NCBI GenBank assembly: GCA_028532985.1
Contig: JANCIK010000011.1
Span: forward strand, 186,001 to 250,000
Source: Stropharia rugosoannulata
Lineage: Eukaryota > Basidiomycota > Agaricomycetes > Agaricales > Strophariaceae
Direction of reading: 5' to 3'
DNA length: 64,000 bases
Below the pieces are notes generated by a model. The model worked only from the letters and a program-made list of their open reading frames with translations, was not told the origin of the DNA and did not search any database. Below, piece after piece: positions 21,196-32,848 of the stretch. Made by a program: the position numbers and the translations under genes. The number at the start of each line of letters is the position of its first letter. Position 1 is the first letter of the stretch.

Positions 21196-24076
21196 ATGCC
21201 CCCAGAAAAGCAGTATTTTTGTAAATGTTCTGTTTGTATGCGACATGGCCGCACTGAGCCAAAGCTGGTGTCAAGAGCAACATACAATCGACACCATTCC
21301 ACAGTGCCAAGTCCCACGCAGTCATATACAGTGTATCTACAGCAGCACGGCCAGGCACTGCAAGCGCCAACTGTGCAAGCGCAAATGACGCAGGGAGAAG
21401 TGCCCTTCTCAAATACCACTGTCTCCGAAGGCTCTAGTTTGACAAACTTAGCACCAGCTGCCAGGAGAACTGTCATGCCACCCGCTATGCCGGCCCATAT
21501 TGAGCCGAACCGAGGTGGTACAGATCTTTCTGAATCATCTGCTAGTGCAGCAGAAGTTGAGCAACATGGTCACTGGGAACCCGTACTGGATAATGTGGGG
21601 CCAATTAATGAAGACATATTTGATGACATGTATGAAACAGCGGAGGAGGAACAAACTCGACTGCGACAAATTCAACCATTTCAAGTACCAGAGGGACAGC
21701 TTGTTCCGCATTCGGAAGAAAATAATGATGAGATCCAGCACGGAGTACGTTTTCTTATCTTCGTTTCTCATTCGTTGTCATTCTTATGTGTATATTAGCA
21801 CGAGGGCGTCACCGATCCTGGCAGTCTCGAAGATATGTACATACGGTTGCAACAAGAAATTGCGGATGGTTTAGCGGCTATGTCAGCGACTTCAGACAAC
21901 CATAATGATGCCAACAATGACGAAGATGCCAGCCTACTACTCGAGCATCTTAAGCTATCACAGGACTTTATTTCCGCGCTGCGTGAGGCTACGTTGGATA
22001 AAGACACATTGCCTCAAGAAGTTATTGACTGTCTTCGAAATCCACGGGAAGGTGTCTACAGTCTTGATAACAATCCAGCTCTTCAAACAGCACCTGAATT
22101 CTTCATTGGAACAAGTTCCGCTTCGGAAGAAGTGTACAACAGCGTGCGAGATACACACAACCGTTCTCTGGCTAGCTTAGGCATAGAAGATGCAGAGATC
22201 CCCTCACTGCACGAACTAAAGCATCAAATTGAAGACATTACTGGTATTCATTCAATGAAGCATGACATGTGCATAAACACCTGTATGGCGTACACTGGTC
22301 CCCTTGCAGATCTCAAGCACTGTCCTATATGCCGCGAGCCGTCTTGACAAGGCTGTTATAACATCTCGCCTATTTGCTCTGCTTGGTACTGCGGATGTGC
22401 CTGGGCTTGTATACCTAAATGGCACAACTGGACATCGAGGAGCATATGGCTGCCGGCTGTATTGCCCTATCAAAGGACGACGCAAGAGAGGAGCCAAACA
22501 ATATTATCCTGCACTGTTAAAGTCACTTGAAAATCCACCCGTTCAAGGCTGTGATCACCCTGATGTTGATCCGAGACACATGCGTATTGGAACACCAGAA
22601 GAATATCTCAGAGGACTCGACCACCTACTTAGTGCACAGAATCCTACCCAATACCGAGACTATCGAAGAGAAACAGGCATTACTAAATCATCTATTTTTA
22701 GCGCCTTTCCTCCGAATCACACTCTACCTGTACCAGAGTGCTTTTCAGAGGACCTCATGCATTTACCTGCTCTGAATATTATGCAACTTATGATCAGGCT
22801 TTGGCGTGGAACTCTGGATTGCGATGCATCTGACGATAGATCTACTTGGGACTGGCGAGTTCTTATTGGAGAGACATGGCAAAGGCATGGAAAGCGAGTC
22901 GCAGATGCTACACCCTACCTTCCTGGCTCCTTTGATCGCCCTCCCCGCAATCCTGCTGAAAAAATATCAAGCGGATATAAAGCTATGGAATTTCTGACTT
23001 ACTTCTATGGGCTGGGGCCGGGTTTTTTCTATAGTATCTTACCGAACAAATATTGGAAGAACTTTTGCAAGCTTGTTGCTGGAATTCGCCTTCTTAGCCA
23101 GCGCACGATTACAAAGGCTGACGTCATTCAAAGTCACGGTCTACTTGTGTCATTTGTTCTCGAATACGAGAACTTGTACTACCAGCGTATGCCTAGTCGC
23201 TTACACTTCTGCCCACAGTGTATTCATGCGCTCCTGCATATTGCACCAGAGGTTATATGCATGGGACCCGGGATCTGCTATGTGCAATGGGTTATGGAGA
23301 GGACAATAGGAAATCTTGGTGAGGAAGTATGACAACACTCAAATCCTTTTCAGAATTTGTCCCAGCACGGTGTATGCTGGGCTCAGGTTAATGCACTCAT
23401 GGCATTAATGCCTAATTTTGATCCGCCCCAGCAATCCCCTTCAGTCTCAAAGGATCTTGGTGGTGGATATATTCTATTAGGTTCTCGGGAGCACTATTCA
23501 CATGCAGTTGCAGACAATGAGCTCCAGTGTCTCAAGGAGTTCTATCAAGCGCATGGCATTGAGCTGGACAGCAGCTGGAAAACCAGTATCCAAAAGTGGG
23601 CTCGGCTTCGTCTTCCCAGTGACCAAATTGTCCGCAGTGCCTGGAAGGAAAAGGCGAGACCTCTGCAAAATGTGAGGATATCTCAGAATGTCATGGCAAG
23701 TTTTACTCGAAATATATTTCAATATTTACTAATTTTTTAACAGTACAAGGAGAATGGTCAAGATGAAGCTTGTTTTGGAGAAGTTCAATATTTCTTCCAG
23801 CTAAAGCTTCACGGAAATGACGAGACTGTGGCATTAATCTCCAGGTATTCAGACCCCAACCGCCACTTGCAGCAGGAGTCTAGTGGTACCTTGCTGGTTT
23901 GCACTTACCAGAACCGCACGGCCCTACAAATAATTCTTGCAAAGCAAATCATTAGCTGTGTGGGCATGATTCCGTTCAATGATCCCTGTGACAATCAATT
24001 CTTTGTATGCCCAAAAATGGGAATGGAAATAGCTTGTCTGGCAGGTGTTGCAGAGGATGATACAGGAGATATATAG
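21196..24076 (+). pseudogene. Tnp2-like transposase gene with catalytic core deleted
   Basis: Exon 1 (21196-21744) starts MPPEKQYFCKCSVCMRHG, the Cys-rich N-terminus typical of these transposases. Exon 2 (21799-22347) ends in the zinc motif CPICREP. Normally some 200 residues with the catalytic Asp region follow. Here the sequence jumps within about 10 bp, with a frame change and a stop at 22345-22347, to the later block LGTADVPGLVYLNG and HRGAYGCRLYCPIKGRRK. The 3' part is intact: to about 23329, then an intron, NLSQHGVCWAQVNA, a GC-AG intron at 23696-23743, and VMYKENGQDEACFGEVQYFF, with a stop at 24074-24076. The missing centre and the stop make an active enzyme very unlikely. The family assignment is from memory of Agaricomycete Tnp2/Plavaka proteins. 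Confidence 0.8.
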
Positions 24077-24940
24077 TAGTAATACTTTCAGTAGATAGTT
24101 CTTACAGTAGTCGTACAATGAACATTTTGTTTGATTGTACTCGGAATGTAGATTACTTATTCATTTCATACCTCACCGTACAGGGACCAGTATTACTCTA
24201 TAATTAGCTGGTAGGCAGAATGTACCCTAAAGCATATAATATAACTTATTTAAAGAGGACCCCTGCATTACAGGAGCCAGAATACATGAACAGTTCAGTG
24301 CATACGGCTAAGTGCACCAGGTGGATGTACAAATCGGATATTCCCGGCTTATTCCCACGCTTCATTGCCTGTGGCCAAACTCCGTGGCATCGGTTGCTCT
24401 GCTGTCTTAGCCATTGTGGGCTGCCATTCACAGAGTTCTGTGAGGCCAAAGATATACAGTGCTTTAGGCCACCAGCCTCTCTGCCTCACCTCCCCAACTG
24501 AACATTCAAGAAATACAACAGCAAAGATAGTGATCTGAGGGAGAGTGCAACATCAGGGAGGAGCAGGAGGCATCGGTAAGTGCAGAGTTATTTCCCAAGA
24601 ATGTTAACTAATAGGATCCTCTCCAGCCGTATCTACTGCTAAAGAACCATAGTAATTGGCCTAATCGCTCTTAACTCTCTCATAATTTCCCCTGTCCGAA
24701 CCGCCCCATCCTGCAAACCAGCCGGAGCCCCTGGATGCTTTTGCAGCACTTCCACTGGGAACAAACCCGCCAACGAAATCTTCATCCACCTCATATCCTT
24801 CGACATCGCCGCCTTGGATCTCCTCAAATCTGCCAGACGTAGTGCGCTCGCGGACAACCGAGTGAGTCGATTCCGAGGACAAAGATGAACGAGATGCTCT
24901 GGCTGGGTTGTTTGCCGATGGAAATGGCATTTGCCTCTTT
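24077..24940. other. Transposon interior, no supported gene
   Basis: Short frames on both strands without recognisable domains. The minus-strand stretch 24661-25002 (Ser/Gly/Arg-rich) could be the tail belonging to the chaperone-like fragment next to it. Confidence 0.35.
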
Positions 24941-24979
24941 CTCCCCCCCATGCCTCGTTTTATGCCTATTGGGCTGACA

Positions 24980-25345
24980 CAGGCTTGCAACCATGCACAC
25001 AAATACGTCAGGGCGCCCCGCCATCAGATTGGGCACCTGGTTGTCCTCAATGACCAGCGCATCGTCCGCCGCCCGGATGCACACCGTGTCGCCGTTGCGC
25101 ACTGTGCCCAGAATAGCACGTCCGTGCAGACAACGTGTGCGATGGTGCGGGCACTGTACACGTCCGAGTAGCCATGCTTCACGAGCCAGGCACGGGCGCC
25201 GTCGTCGACGTCGAGGGTGATGCGGTGGTCTGCAAGACGGGCATTGATGTTACCCAGGTGCAGGGGACGACCTTGAGGATGGAGCTGCACAAGAGCAGCT
25301 CAGGCAGGAAGTACTCATGGGCCTCCATTCCTGTCAACGAGCCTG
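24980..25345 (-). pseudogene. Captured fragment of a ClpB/Hsp78 disaggregase gene (C-terminal end)
   Basis: On the minus strand a block reads ARLADHRITLDVDDGARAWL, then VKHGYSDVYSARTIAHVV, then TDVLF. This is the C-terminal small domain of the second AAA+ module of ClpB/Hsp78 (the box normally reading GYDPxYGARP). After a frame change it continues ILGTVRNGDTVCIRAADDAL, the usual end of the protein. At least one internal deletion, a frameshift at both sides and the absence of the Walker A and B modules show it is a fragment. Its position inside a transposon suggests gene capture. It is GC-rich compared with the rest of the element. Confidence 0.65.
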
Positions 25346-25738
25346 TTGCGACGTCTATTGACAGATTCACTTACAGTCTGCAGCAGAATACGTCAGTATG
25401 ATGGCAGATAACAGGGAGGAAGATGCAGAGAACAGGTGCAAACTTACCAGAAGTCGCTTGTTCCAATACTGACACCGATTTATGGCGGGAACTTGGGTTC
25501 TTCGCAAACCAGCGACGAATCACATTGAGCTTACCCATGCACTCGGGTGCGGTGTGAATTTGTTCTGGTGCCCGTCTTTCTACACTAAACAAGTTGGCAG
25601 CAATGAGCATGGGCCTGCCGAAGCGGCCAATGCTGCCCCGCCTGCTGCATGTACATGTTCTGGGAGCGCATCTGGTATCAAGTTATTTATTGGATGTATG
25701 CAGTTTACACGGGTTTGAATACAAGTCTATTTAATGGC

Positions 25739-26640
25739 CTACTTTGCTTCATGATTGTCACTGAACCTCAATTTCTTGCGAGGTGGAGAGCATTGCATTG
25801 GACGCCATATGATTGATTCTTCTGCTGCCTGAAATGCATCAACTTGCTCCACTACAGACACTTTTTGATCTGCTGCTTCATACTCTTGCCGGGACCTTAC
25901 TAAATGCCTACCCAGCGCATTTTCTGGATCTTTCACCTTGGATATAGCCTGGCCGTCTATAGCTACAGCTGTCTTGGCCTTTGTTACCAGGTTTTTGCCG
26001 TTTGGCGTCCGCTGCATTGGGCACCAGACACTGGACGAGTCTGTTTCTGTCTCTGAAGTGTCTCCTGGATCTTCGGCCTTGCATATAGCTGCGGCTGCGG
26101 CAGCCTTGGCTTTTTTCTCTTTCTTTTCTTTCGCTTGAACCTTCTTCCAAGCAACAAATTCAGGGAACTGATCATCAAATTCCTTCCACATTGCATCCAT
26201 TTTCCTTTGGAAAACTGGGTCCTAAACTATCATTAGATAGAGGGTGTACAGGCTCATAGTACCAGCTCACCAAAATATCAAATGATTCGTCTGAATTATC
26301 AGATGCGCTTTCTGATCTGTCGGAATGACTGGAATCGTAGTATTCAACTTTGGGAGCTGAAACATCGTCTATAACGTCCAGGGGTAAGTGAGAAGGCTTT
26401 CTCAGGTCTGTCATCTGCAATAGCAAAATTGTCATTACTCAATGAAAAGAGGCAGCTGCTTTGGGTGCTGTATTTACCTGTAACTCAATCTCGTTTGGAT
26501 CCGAGGTGGGAACTACCTCTGAGTTGTTCAAATTCCCTGTCTGAAGTCTGCTAACACTCCCCCAGTCCCATTCCAGGACAGCTTCAGAGCTATTATCAAG
26601 TAAGTTTTTCATATTAAGCCTGATATAGAGGAGGTACAAA
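25739..26640 (-). CDS. Hypothetical acidic/charged protein in the transposon
   Basis: Minus-strand exons at about 26640-26480, 26413-26270 and 26200-25739 give a protein rich in Ser, Asp and Glu (YYDSSHSDRSESASDNSDES) followed by a Lys/Ala-rich coiled stretch (WKKVQAKEKKEKKAKAAAAA). The end CSPPRKKLRFSDNHEAK resembles a nuclear localisation signal. No domain is recognised. It runs against the transposase direction. It might be a DNA-binding accessory protein of the element, which is a guess from its position and composition. Confidence 0.4.
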
Positions 26641-26777
26641 GCAGCTTGCTATGTACCGACGGACCACAGTGCGTAATTTGATCATATGACCGTATTTGTT
26701 CCTATCTCAGACGCGCATTGTAACTTGTTACCACCTACTCCTTCCGCCTTTGAACCAGTCTCTATACACTCTATACT

Positions 26778-28987
26778 ATGGAATCATTCAATATCAATAC
26801 TAGCTTTGGGCCTATAGATGTATGTTTTTATTGTTCTTGAGTCTCATACTTACATAAAGGCTCTTTCATTAGCCCGTTCTATTATCACCAGTTACGAGCA
26901 TATCCTCTGGGAAATCAGGGCTATGGGAGCATGCAGCAACCTTAGACCCGGCCACTATTGTGAGTCTACATGTCCATAGAGCATCGAGGCTCCTTACTAA
27001 CTGCATATATGCATAAAATTAGCAAACTCTCCGAGCAGCGACTCATGCTCAGCTTATAGAACATAACCGTGATCATCAAGGTCTTTATGCAAGCTATATG
27101 GCCTTGAAAGGGAAGCACGAGCAGCTTAGGTGAGAATACCTCTTTGAAACAGCGTATATACTCACAAAAATCAAAGCTCTGCCTATAGTCAGTTGAACAA
27201 CAGCTTGAAAGATGCCCTAAACAAACCTCAACAACAATTGCCATTGCAGTCCTCGGGTGCATGTCAGCAGGGTCCGACTTTACCAAAACCAAATCAGTCA
27301 GAGTATCCAAAAATTCAGTTCTGGACACACTACAAGTTTACTCAATGGAAGAAGGACAAATCCGATAAGAAGAACATAGTTGACCCGGATACAGCTCAGG
27401 GCAGTAGTCACCGTCGCCGAGGTAGCGCTCATCTGGCAACAACAGGCGAGAATCTGCAGATGGAATTTATTGAGGAAGAAGATGGCACCATTGTTGATGG
27501 CCCTTGAGCCGCATCTATTTGCAATTCAGCAAGATGCTTGCTCGCGCAGATGAGGAAGGATGGTACCGAGCTTCCGGCTAAATGGCAGCAGGCAGACATA
27601 TATCAAAAAGGGTACGTCTTACAGGCGCTCTATACCGATTACCCTTACTTGTCACTCTGCGAGAACCACTGGAAGGGCAATGCTGTTGTGTCCCATGTTT
27701 TATCTGGTGAAATTTCGAAGGAGAAGAAGAAGGATAAACAAAAGGAGCTGGTAATGAAAACTGAACCAAAATCAGGACTGATGCACAACACTACTGCTGG
27801 ACCATCGGGTTCCAAGCATTCAGCATCGCTGACCAGCCTTGTAGATCAGCAGACACCAAAGAAGGCAAGGTTGTACTCAATCTCCCCCTTTCAATCTCCG
27901 CACAAGAATCAGGTATGTTAATCTACCACTAAATACATATGCTAACATATACTATCTGCTTCATAGGAGACCTTGGTGTTTACTCCACCAGCCGATGTTA
28001 CCGATGCAGTTGGGCTGCTATCTGGTGATCCAGTAGCATTAGCCCCGGAATCGGAAGTGCAATCCATCGCACTTTGTACGGCGCCCCAAGGCAGCTGTGA
28101 TAACAGTGTTGATAACAACATGTTCACGGATATCGGCCCTACTAGCAGTGCTATAGTAGTACTAGCAGAAGGTGAGTTTCATTGCATTCATTGTATCTGT
28201 TTTCCGTATCACTCAAAAAAGTAGTAGGCCTGGACTCTGTTTTTGATGAGCAGCATCCATCGACAGCTATAGCTGCTGATAACTTGCCCCTAGTTGCAGC
28301 CTCTGAGCCCCCAACCGTAACCGCTGAGCTGCTGGGCGTAGCTCCCGAGCCTTTTATGCTTATAAACCCATTGCATGTATACTTCATTTCACACTGCCGG
28401 TCAATAGCTCATTTGCCTACAGGACTGCCGTGTTTGGTCCAGAGCAGGCTCCGTCTGGTCGGATCAATGCTCTGAACGCTAAAGCAGAGAAGAAAAACGA
28501 GCCCAAGGGCAAGAAGAAAGGAGGGTGAAGGAAGGCCATAAAGGGTGCGCAACATACTCTCAATAGGCCTCGCTAACAGGTATACTTTTCAGAGAATGAC
28601 CTACCTACCAGCAGCGCTGGCTCTTCTAACGTGGGTAACGCCCTTCCAAATGAAACTGAAACAGGCTCAACATCATCGGCACCCTCACTCAAACGGGTCA
28701 CTGGGTCCAAGTCTGCTAAGTATGTATAGCATATAAAGAGCTGCTGTATCTAACATTATGCTTCTAGAAATCTCTTTTACATCGACTACTTAACTACACA
28801 TGAACCACTCAGCATCGAAGCCTTTGAAGGCTTGTGGAAGACACTGTCCAAAGAAGAAGTCAAGGTATGTTTTACTATTTATGTCGTGCTAGTCTAACTC
28901 TCTTTCTAGAAATGGACAGCAGCCGGAAAGGCGTCACGCTATGTACTCGAGCCTGTCAACGATGACGCAGCTGGCGCAGATACTTAG
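26778..28987 (+). pseudogene. Transposon-associated accessory protein gene (nonsense codon)
   Basis: The first exon begins MESFNINTSFGPID at 26778. Later exons give a coiled coil (MALKGKHEQLSQLNNSLKDA), a basic and acidic linker (KFTQWKKDKSDKK, then EFIEEEDGTIVDG), and the block YPYLSLCENHWKGNAVVSHV. That block is a signature of hypothetical proteins often found beside Tnp2-type transposases in mushrooms. It ends with WKTLSKEEVKKWTAAGKASR and a stop near 28987. An in-frame TGA at 27505-27507, just after VDGP, splits the conserved block with the frame continuing unchanged on the other side, so it is read as a nonsense mutation. It may be a second transposition protein; its role is not known. 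Confidence 0.5.
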
Positions 28988-29329
28988 GTGAGTACCATTT
29001 GTGTACTATATCCCCGAGACTGATGGCCGACAGTTACATTAGGCCCTGCCTTGTATACCACAATCGAACAGAATGCTTCTGGTTTTGTTTTGTTTTGTTT
29101 TGAGACTGCTCTGCGCTTATACGTGGACTGTACTTATATTTCTGGGGTGCTCTCGACAAAAATGCTTCGACTGTCTGCTCTGGCTTGGAATGCTTCTCTG
29201 CTCTTGTTTGTCTGGACTCTACAAGGACTCTGGCCACTGTACTTGCTCTTCTGCTGGACTTTCTGTACTTCTACGGGTTTTTGGCTTATGGAGGGAATAG
29301 AGCAGGGCCCGGGGAATGGGCGCTTATAA

Positions 29330-29450
29330 CGGAATAGATGGGAATGGGTGGGAATGGGTTGGCGCATTGGGATTCATTAGATGGGAATAGGTATAATTAG
29401 ACGATTGGATTGTATTGGGTTTGAATAGATTCCAATAGGGCAAATAGAAA
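29330..29450 (+). repeat. GGGAATGGG / GAATAGAT minisatellite
   Basis: Short imperfect direct repeats of TGGGAATGGG and GAATAGAT within the transposon, similar to the subterminal motifs at its right end. Confidence 0.6.
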
Positions 29451-29455
29451 AGGCA

Positions 29456-29560
29456 GTGTGTCGGTCAGTGTGGTCAGTGGGTCAGTGCATGGTCAGTGTA
29501 TCAAAACACACTGACTTACCGCCAAGCCACACTGACCTCACACTGACCTTTGCACAGCTT
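29456..29560. repeat. Inverted CACTGACC cluster
   Basis: The left half is GTCAGTG repeats and the right half CACTGAC repeats, so the tract can fold back on itself. It precedes the larger direct array at 30001-30250. Confidence 0.65.
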
Positions 29561-30000
29561 TTCTTACCGTAAAACATGCTTCATCGGCACGGACACGGCT
29601 TGGACCACGGTGAGACACGGCATTGCCTTGCTGTTCATTACTGCTGGGCAGTGTTGATCAAAAACGCAACTATGGCTTCCATGCTGATTGCCATGTTAAG
29701 TCGGCTATACATCTGTGTGATGCAGGACGAACGGGTTGTGTTAGAATACAGCCAGTAAATGTATATATGAGAAATACATTAGACTTACTATATTTCATAT
29801 GTATTATAAATGTTTATAAAGCTGCATACGGCTTTTATGTTCAAGCAAAAGTAATACACCATGGGTTTATGCAATCAATAATCAATGCCGAGTCTGTGTG
29901 TAGCAAACTGTATGCGTGCGGCATACCAAGAATAGTGTGCTAACTACGTACTTTCGGCATAACTATGCATCGGAATCACAGACCTCACACTTATTGTCAC

Positions 30001-30250
30001 TGGTCAGTGACCCACACTGACCAACACTGACCGCACACTGACCTACACTGACCTGCACTGACCCTACACTGACCTACACGTACCTACACTGACCCCGCAC
30101 TGACCTGTACTGACCTGCACTGACCTACACTGACAACACACTGACCTGCACTGACTTGTACCAACTTCACACTGACCCACACTGACCTCACACTGACCTT
30201 CACTGACCCACACTGACCTCATGCTGGCCTTCACTGACCTCTACCAACCA
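30001..30250 (+). repeat. CACTGACC satellite tract
   Basis: About twenty-five copies of an 8-11 bp motif CACTGACC(TA/TG/CA) in direct orientation, with slight variants. A smaller cluster recurs at 31150-31290. Confidence 0.85.
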
Positions 30251-30724
30251 ACATAGACCAACACTCGCCGTATTTGGACATGCACTAATCAATAATCATG
30301 CACACATGTACGGAAATTATACCAAATGTACAGTTTGGAGATATGTATATTTCGGTTCACGAGCGCTGCTGTCGTGCGGCGATCATGCATCACAAGTACA
30401 CGAGGGCCGTATTTCACAGGCCTTCACTTATGCTTTAATTTCTTGTATTACTCAGACACTTGCATTTTACTTATTGCATCTTGTAGCTTCGATGAAGGTA
30501 TATAGTTCGTATTTCTTGACTTCGAGCACCTCAATTTTTGACCATATAACTGAGGTATATCCTTACTATGATTTTCTGTTACATTGTACTTATATTTCTT
30601 ATGTACGTAGCTTGTATTTACACAGCTAGCTACGCAAATAAACAGTTGTTGACCATACAACTGAGCTTGCATTCACACAGATTCTTTCATACAGCACTTT
30701 CAATATTGACAGACTCTTGTCTGC

Positions 30725-30993
30725 GCGTGCAGGGCTTGCGGGTTATTATCAGTGGGAACTTGATGCAGGTGATCATCAATTTTGGTGGCAATACAAAGGC
30801 ATTCCGGAGAACAAGGATGACGGGGACAACAACAAGGATGAGGATGAGCTTATGGTATGTTTAAAATTGCTTAACTCAGACCCGAGAGCTTGATTTACAC
30901 TCATTCAGCACGGTCCAGACTGTGTAAAAAAACCCACTAAACCCTTGGAAGCTCCGAGAAACATTCCAAGGCCCCGACCTCGTCCAAGAAAGT
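30725..30993 (+). CDS. 3' end of a small transposon gene
   Basis: The frame reads AGLAGYYQWELDAGDHQFWW then QYKGIPENKDDGDNNKDEDE, up to a GTATGT donor near 30855. After a CAG acceptor near 30909 it continues HGPDCVKKPTKPLE to a basic end RPRPRPRK and a stop at 30991-30993. The Trp-rich block and basic tail suggest a DNA-contacting C-terminus. The 5' exons could not be identified because of the satellite upstream. Confidence 0.4.
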
Positions 30994-31149
30994 AGGCATG
31001 AGCCTTGAAGGCTTGAACATCTACATGTACATCATTTAAGTTACAATCATTTACATGTTGTATAGCAATCTACCCTACATGTATTTTGACTCAACCAATA
31101 TGTCTTAGCATACTCTAAATTATGCCGTACTATGTTGTCCTCGTACTGG

Positions 31150-31290
31150 CTGTATTACCTGTACACTGACTTACACACTTACCTTTGCACTGCCACACAC
31201 TTACCTTTGCACCGCCACACACTGACCTACACTGACTAACACTGACCTTGCACTGACCGACACTGACCTTACACTGCTCCACTGCTGCAC
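31150..31290 (+). repeat. CACTGACC/CACTTACC satellite, second cluster
   Basis: Direct repeats of CACTTACC(TT) and CACTGACC near the right end of the transposon. Confidence 0.7.
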
Positions 31291-31545
31291 ACTTACCTCC
31301 ACACTGCCTTTTTACTGTGCCCATTCCAATATATCCATGTTTTATATGGACAGTAAAAGAAACCAATAGATCTCTTTAAGTGCTCATTAGAAATGAATAG
31401 ATATTCTTATTGCCGTCTATTACTCATAATTTTGAGAGCTATGGATTTCAATAAATGTATACAGATATGAATATGTTTTTGATCTATTCAAACCTATGTA
31501 TGGCTCATTTTTTAAAAGAAATCTATACCTATAGATTATAATGTG

Positions 31546-31581
31546 TTTCTATAGGTTTCAATGAGGTCGATTCTCACTGGG
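31546..31581 (-). repeat. Right terminal inverted repeat
   Basis: Reverse complement of the left end: ...AGGTCGATTCTCACTGGG. Followed directly by the second ACTCACA. Confidence 0.8.
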
Positions 31582-31588
31582 ACTCACA
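31582..31588 (+). repeat. Target site duplication ACTCACA (right)
   Basis: Copy of 20946-20952. Confidence 0.7.
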
Positions 31589-31645
31589 AGTCAGATAAGT
31601 CTCTGGACGCGCATATGTATATGCGGCGGAATTGAAGCCATAGGA

Positions 31646-32537
31646 TTGATCGGAAAGTCAAGTGGTGTCTGTTACTACAGTCGAATAAGTTATGTATTAG
31701 TACGGAATGCTGTTACTGGTGAGCTACTAAGTGCACACATCTGTTGCGCTATGGCAATGGACAGTTGTCCATGTTCAAAATAAATTCATCCCAATTTATG
31801 CCTTCCAATCCACTTCACCACTTGCTTTATATTTTGTGCTTTCATGCTTGAAGCGACTTTAATCTTGGGGCGCAGCATGCTAGTAGTTGCCCAGACTACC
31901 TTCAACCCATGGTATCGACTGGTCACTTGCATATTTGATCACGGAGCTTTAACTCACCAGTGGAGAATACTCCCACAAGCTTAAATATAAATAAATAACA
32001 CGTTTTCGGAAGGGCAGTGGGTACATGACATGTTACCAATGGGGTTTCTATTGACAGCGGACCCATAACACGGCCGATCACCCACATTCTGTCCGCATTT
32101 TAAGCGTGTCTAAATATATATTTCGCTTTAATGAAGTCAATGTAAGTGGTAACATGTGGTAAAGAAACCTGTATGAGCTGTTCGCACGCTAACAACCTCT
32201 GTATAGAGCCGACATCTTACGAGCTCACCCCTCTGTGATTATCCGTGCCTAAGAATGAGTACAGGGCGACAGCATTGCACAAAGGCAAAGCGTAGGCAGA
32301 TAGCAAAACTTGCAGTGGGGCTTACGTGAAGAGCTTGCAACACATTCTTAAATAACCTCAAGCATCTCATGCGACTCAATATAACCACAGGTAAACCCAT
32401 CGCAAATATAATTCCTTATTTGTTCTTCTGCTACGCTGAGAGTCTAGCCAGTGGTACTTGTATTAAACAGTCGGAATGAGGCATGTATTTCTACTCATCA
32501 CAGATTGATATCAAACACCACTTGACTTTCCGATCAA
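31646..32537. mobile_element. Possible MITE or non-autonomous DNA transposon (892 bp)
   Basis: A perfect 23-bp inverted repeat bounds the segment: it starts TTGATCGGAAAGTCAAGTGG (31646-31668) and the reverse complement is at 32515-32537. The interior has no coding sequence. No clear target duplication was found (only GA on both sides), so the type cannot be named. Confidence 0.5.
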
Positions 32538-32848
32538 GAAGAACAATGTCGATCACCCATGAGGCAGGACATATCATCAATCAGGTCCATTTAACATAAA
32601 CAAATATGCAAGCCAGCGAGCATAAAAGGCGAGTATGAAAAGCGAGGAGAACATAGGAATCAGTATTTGCAGACTCATATCCCCACTTCAGCTATCACCT
32701 TATCAAAAAGTTTGGGTTTTGCCTCCCTCATAACACGGACTCCATGTTAACTGGTGCTTCAATACAGTGTCTACTTCCATGGGCGACGACAAGCTTCACC
32801 AGTGTAAGTTGGACTATTTCGATATTTGGAATGTCCTAACAAGGATGT

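Larger units (their letters stand above)
20953..31581 (+). mobile_element. CACTA/Tnp2-like DNA transposon, decayed (10.6 kb)
   Basis: The terminal inverted repeats match at 18 consecutive positions (CCCAGTGAGAATCGACCT; right end is its reverse complement at 31564-31581) and then diverge. The element is flanked by ACTCACA direct repeats. Subterminal regions on both sides are rich in ATCTATTC/GAATAGAT motifs, as in many CACTA-type elements. Inside are a Tnp2-like transposase, a second transposon-associated gene, satellite tracts of CACTGACC, and a fragment of a host chaperone gene. CACTA elements usually make 2-3 bp target duplications, so 7 bp argues for a distinct basidiomycete branch (Plavaka-like or a relative). 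The transposase and accessory genes are both broken, so it is not autonomous. Confidence 0.75.

Noticed and set aside
28310..28335. CCGCTGAGC motif outside the motif-rich element
   Set aside because: A single occurrence in the left 52 kb is compatible with chance.
32538..32539. GA dinucleotide on both sides of the inverted-repeat segment as a target duplication
   Set aside because: Two matching bases are expected often by chance and do not fit the TA rule of common MITEs.
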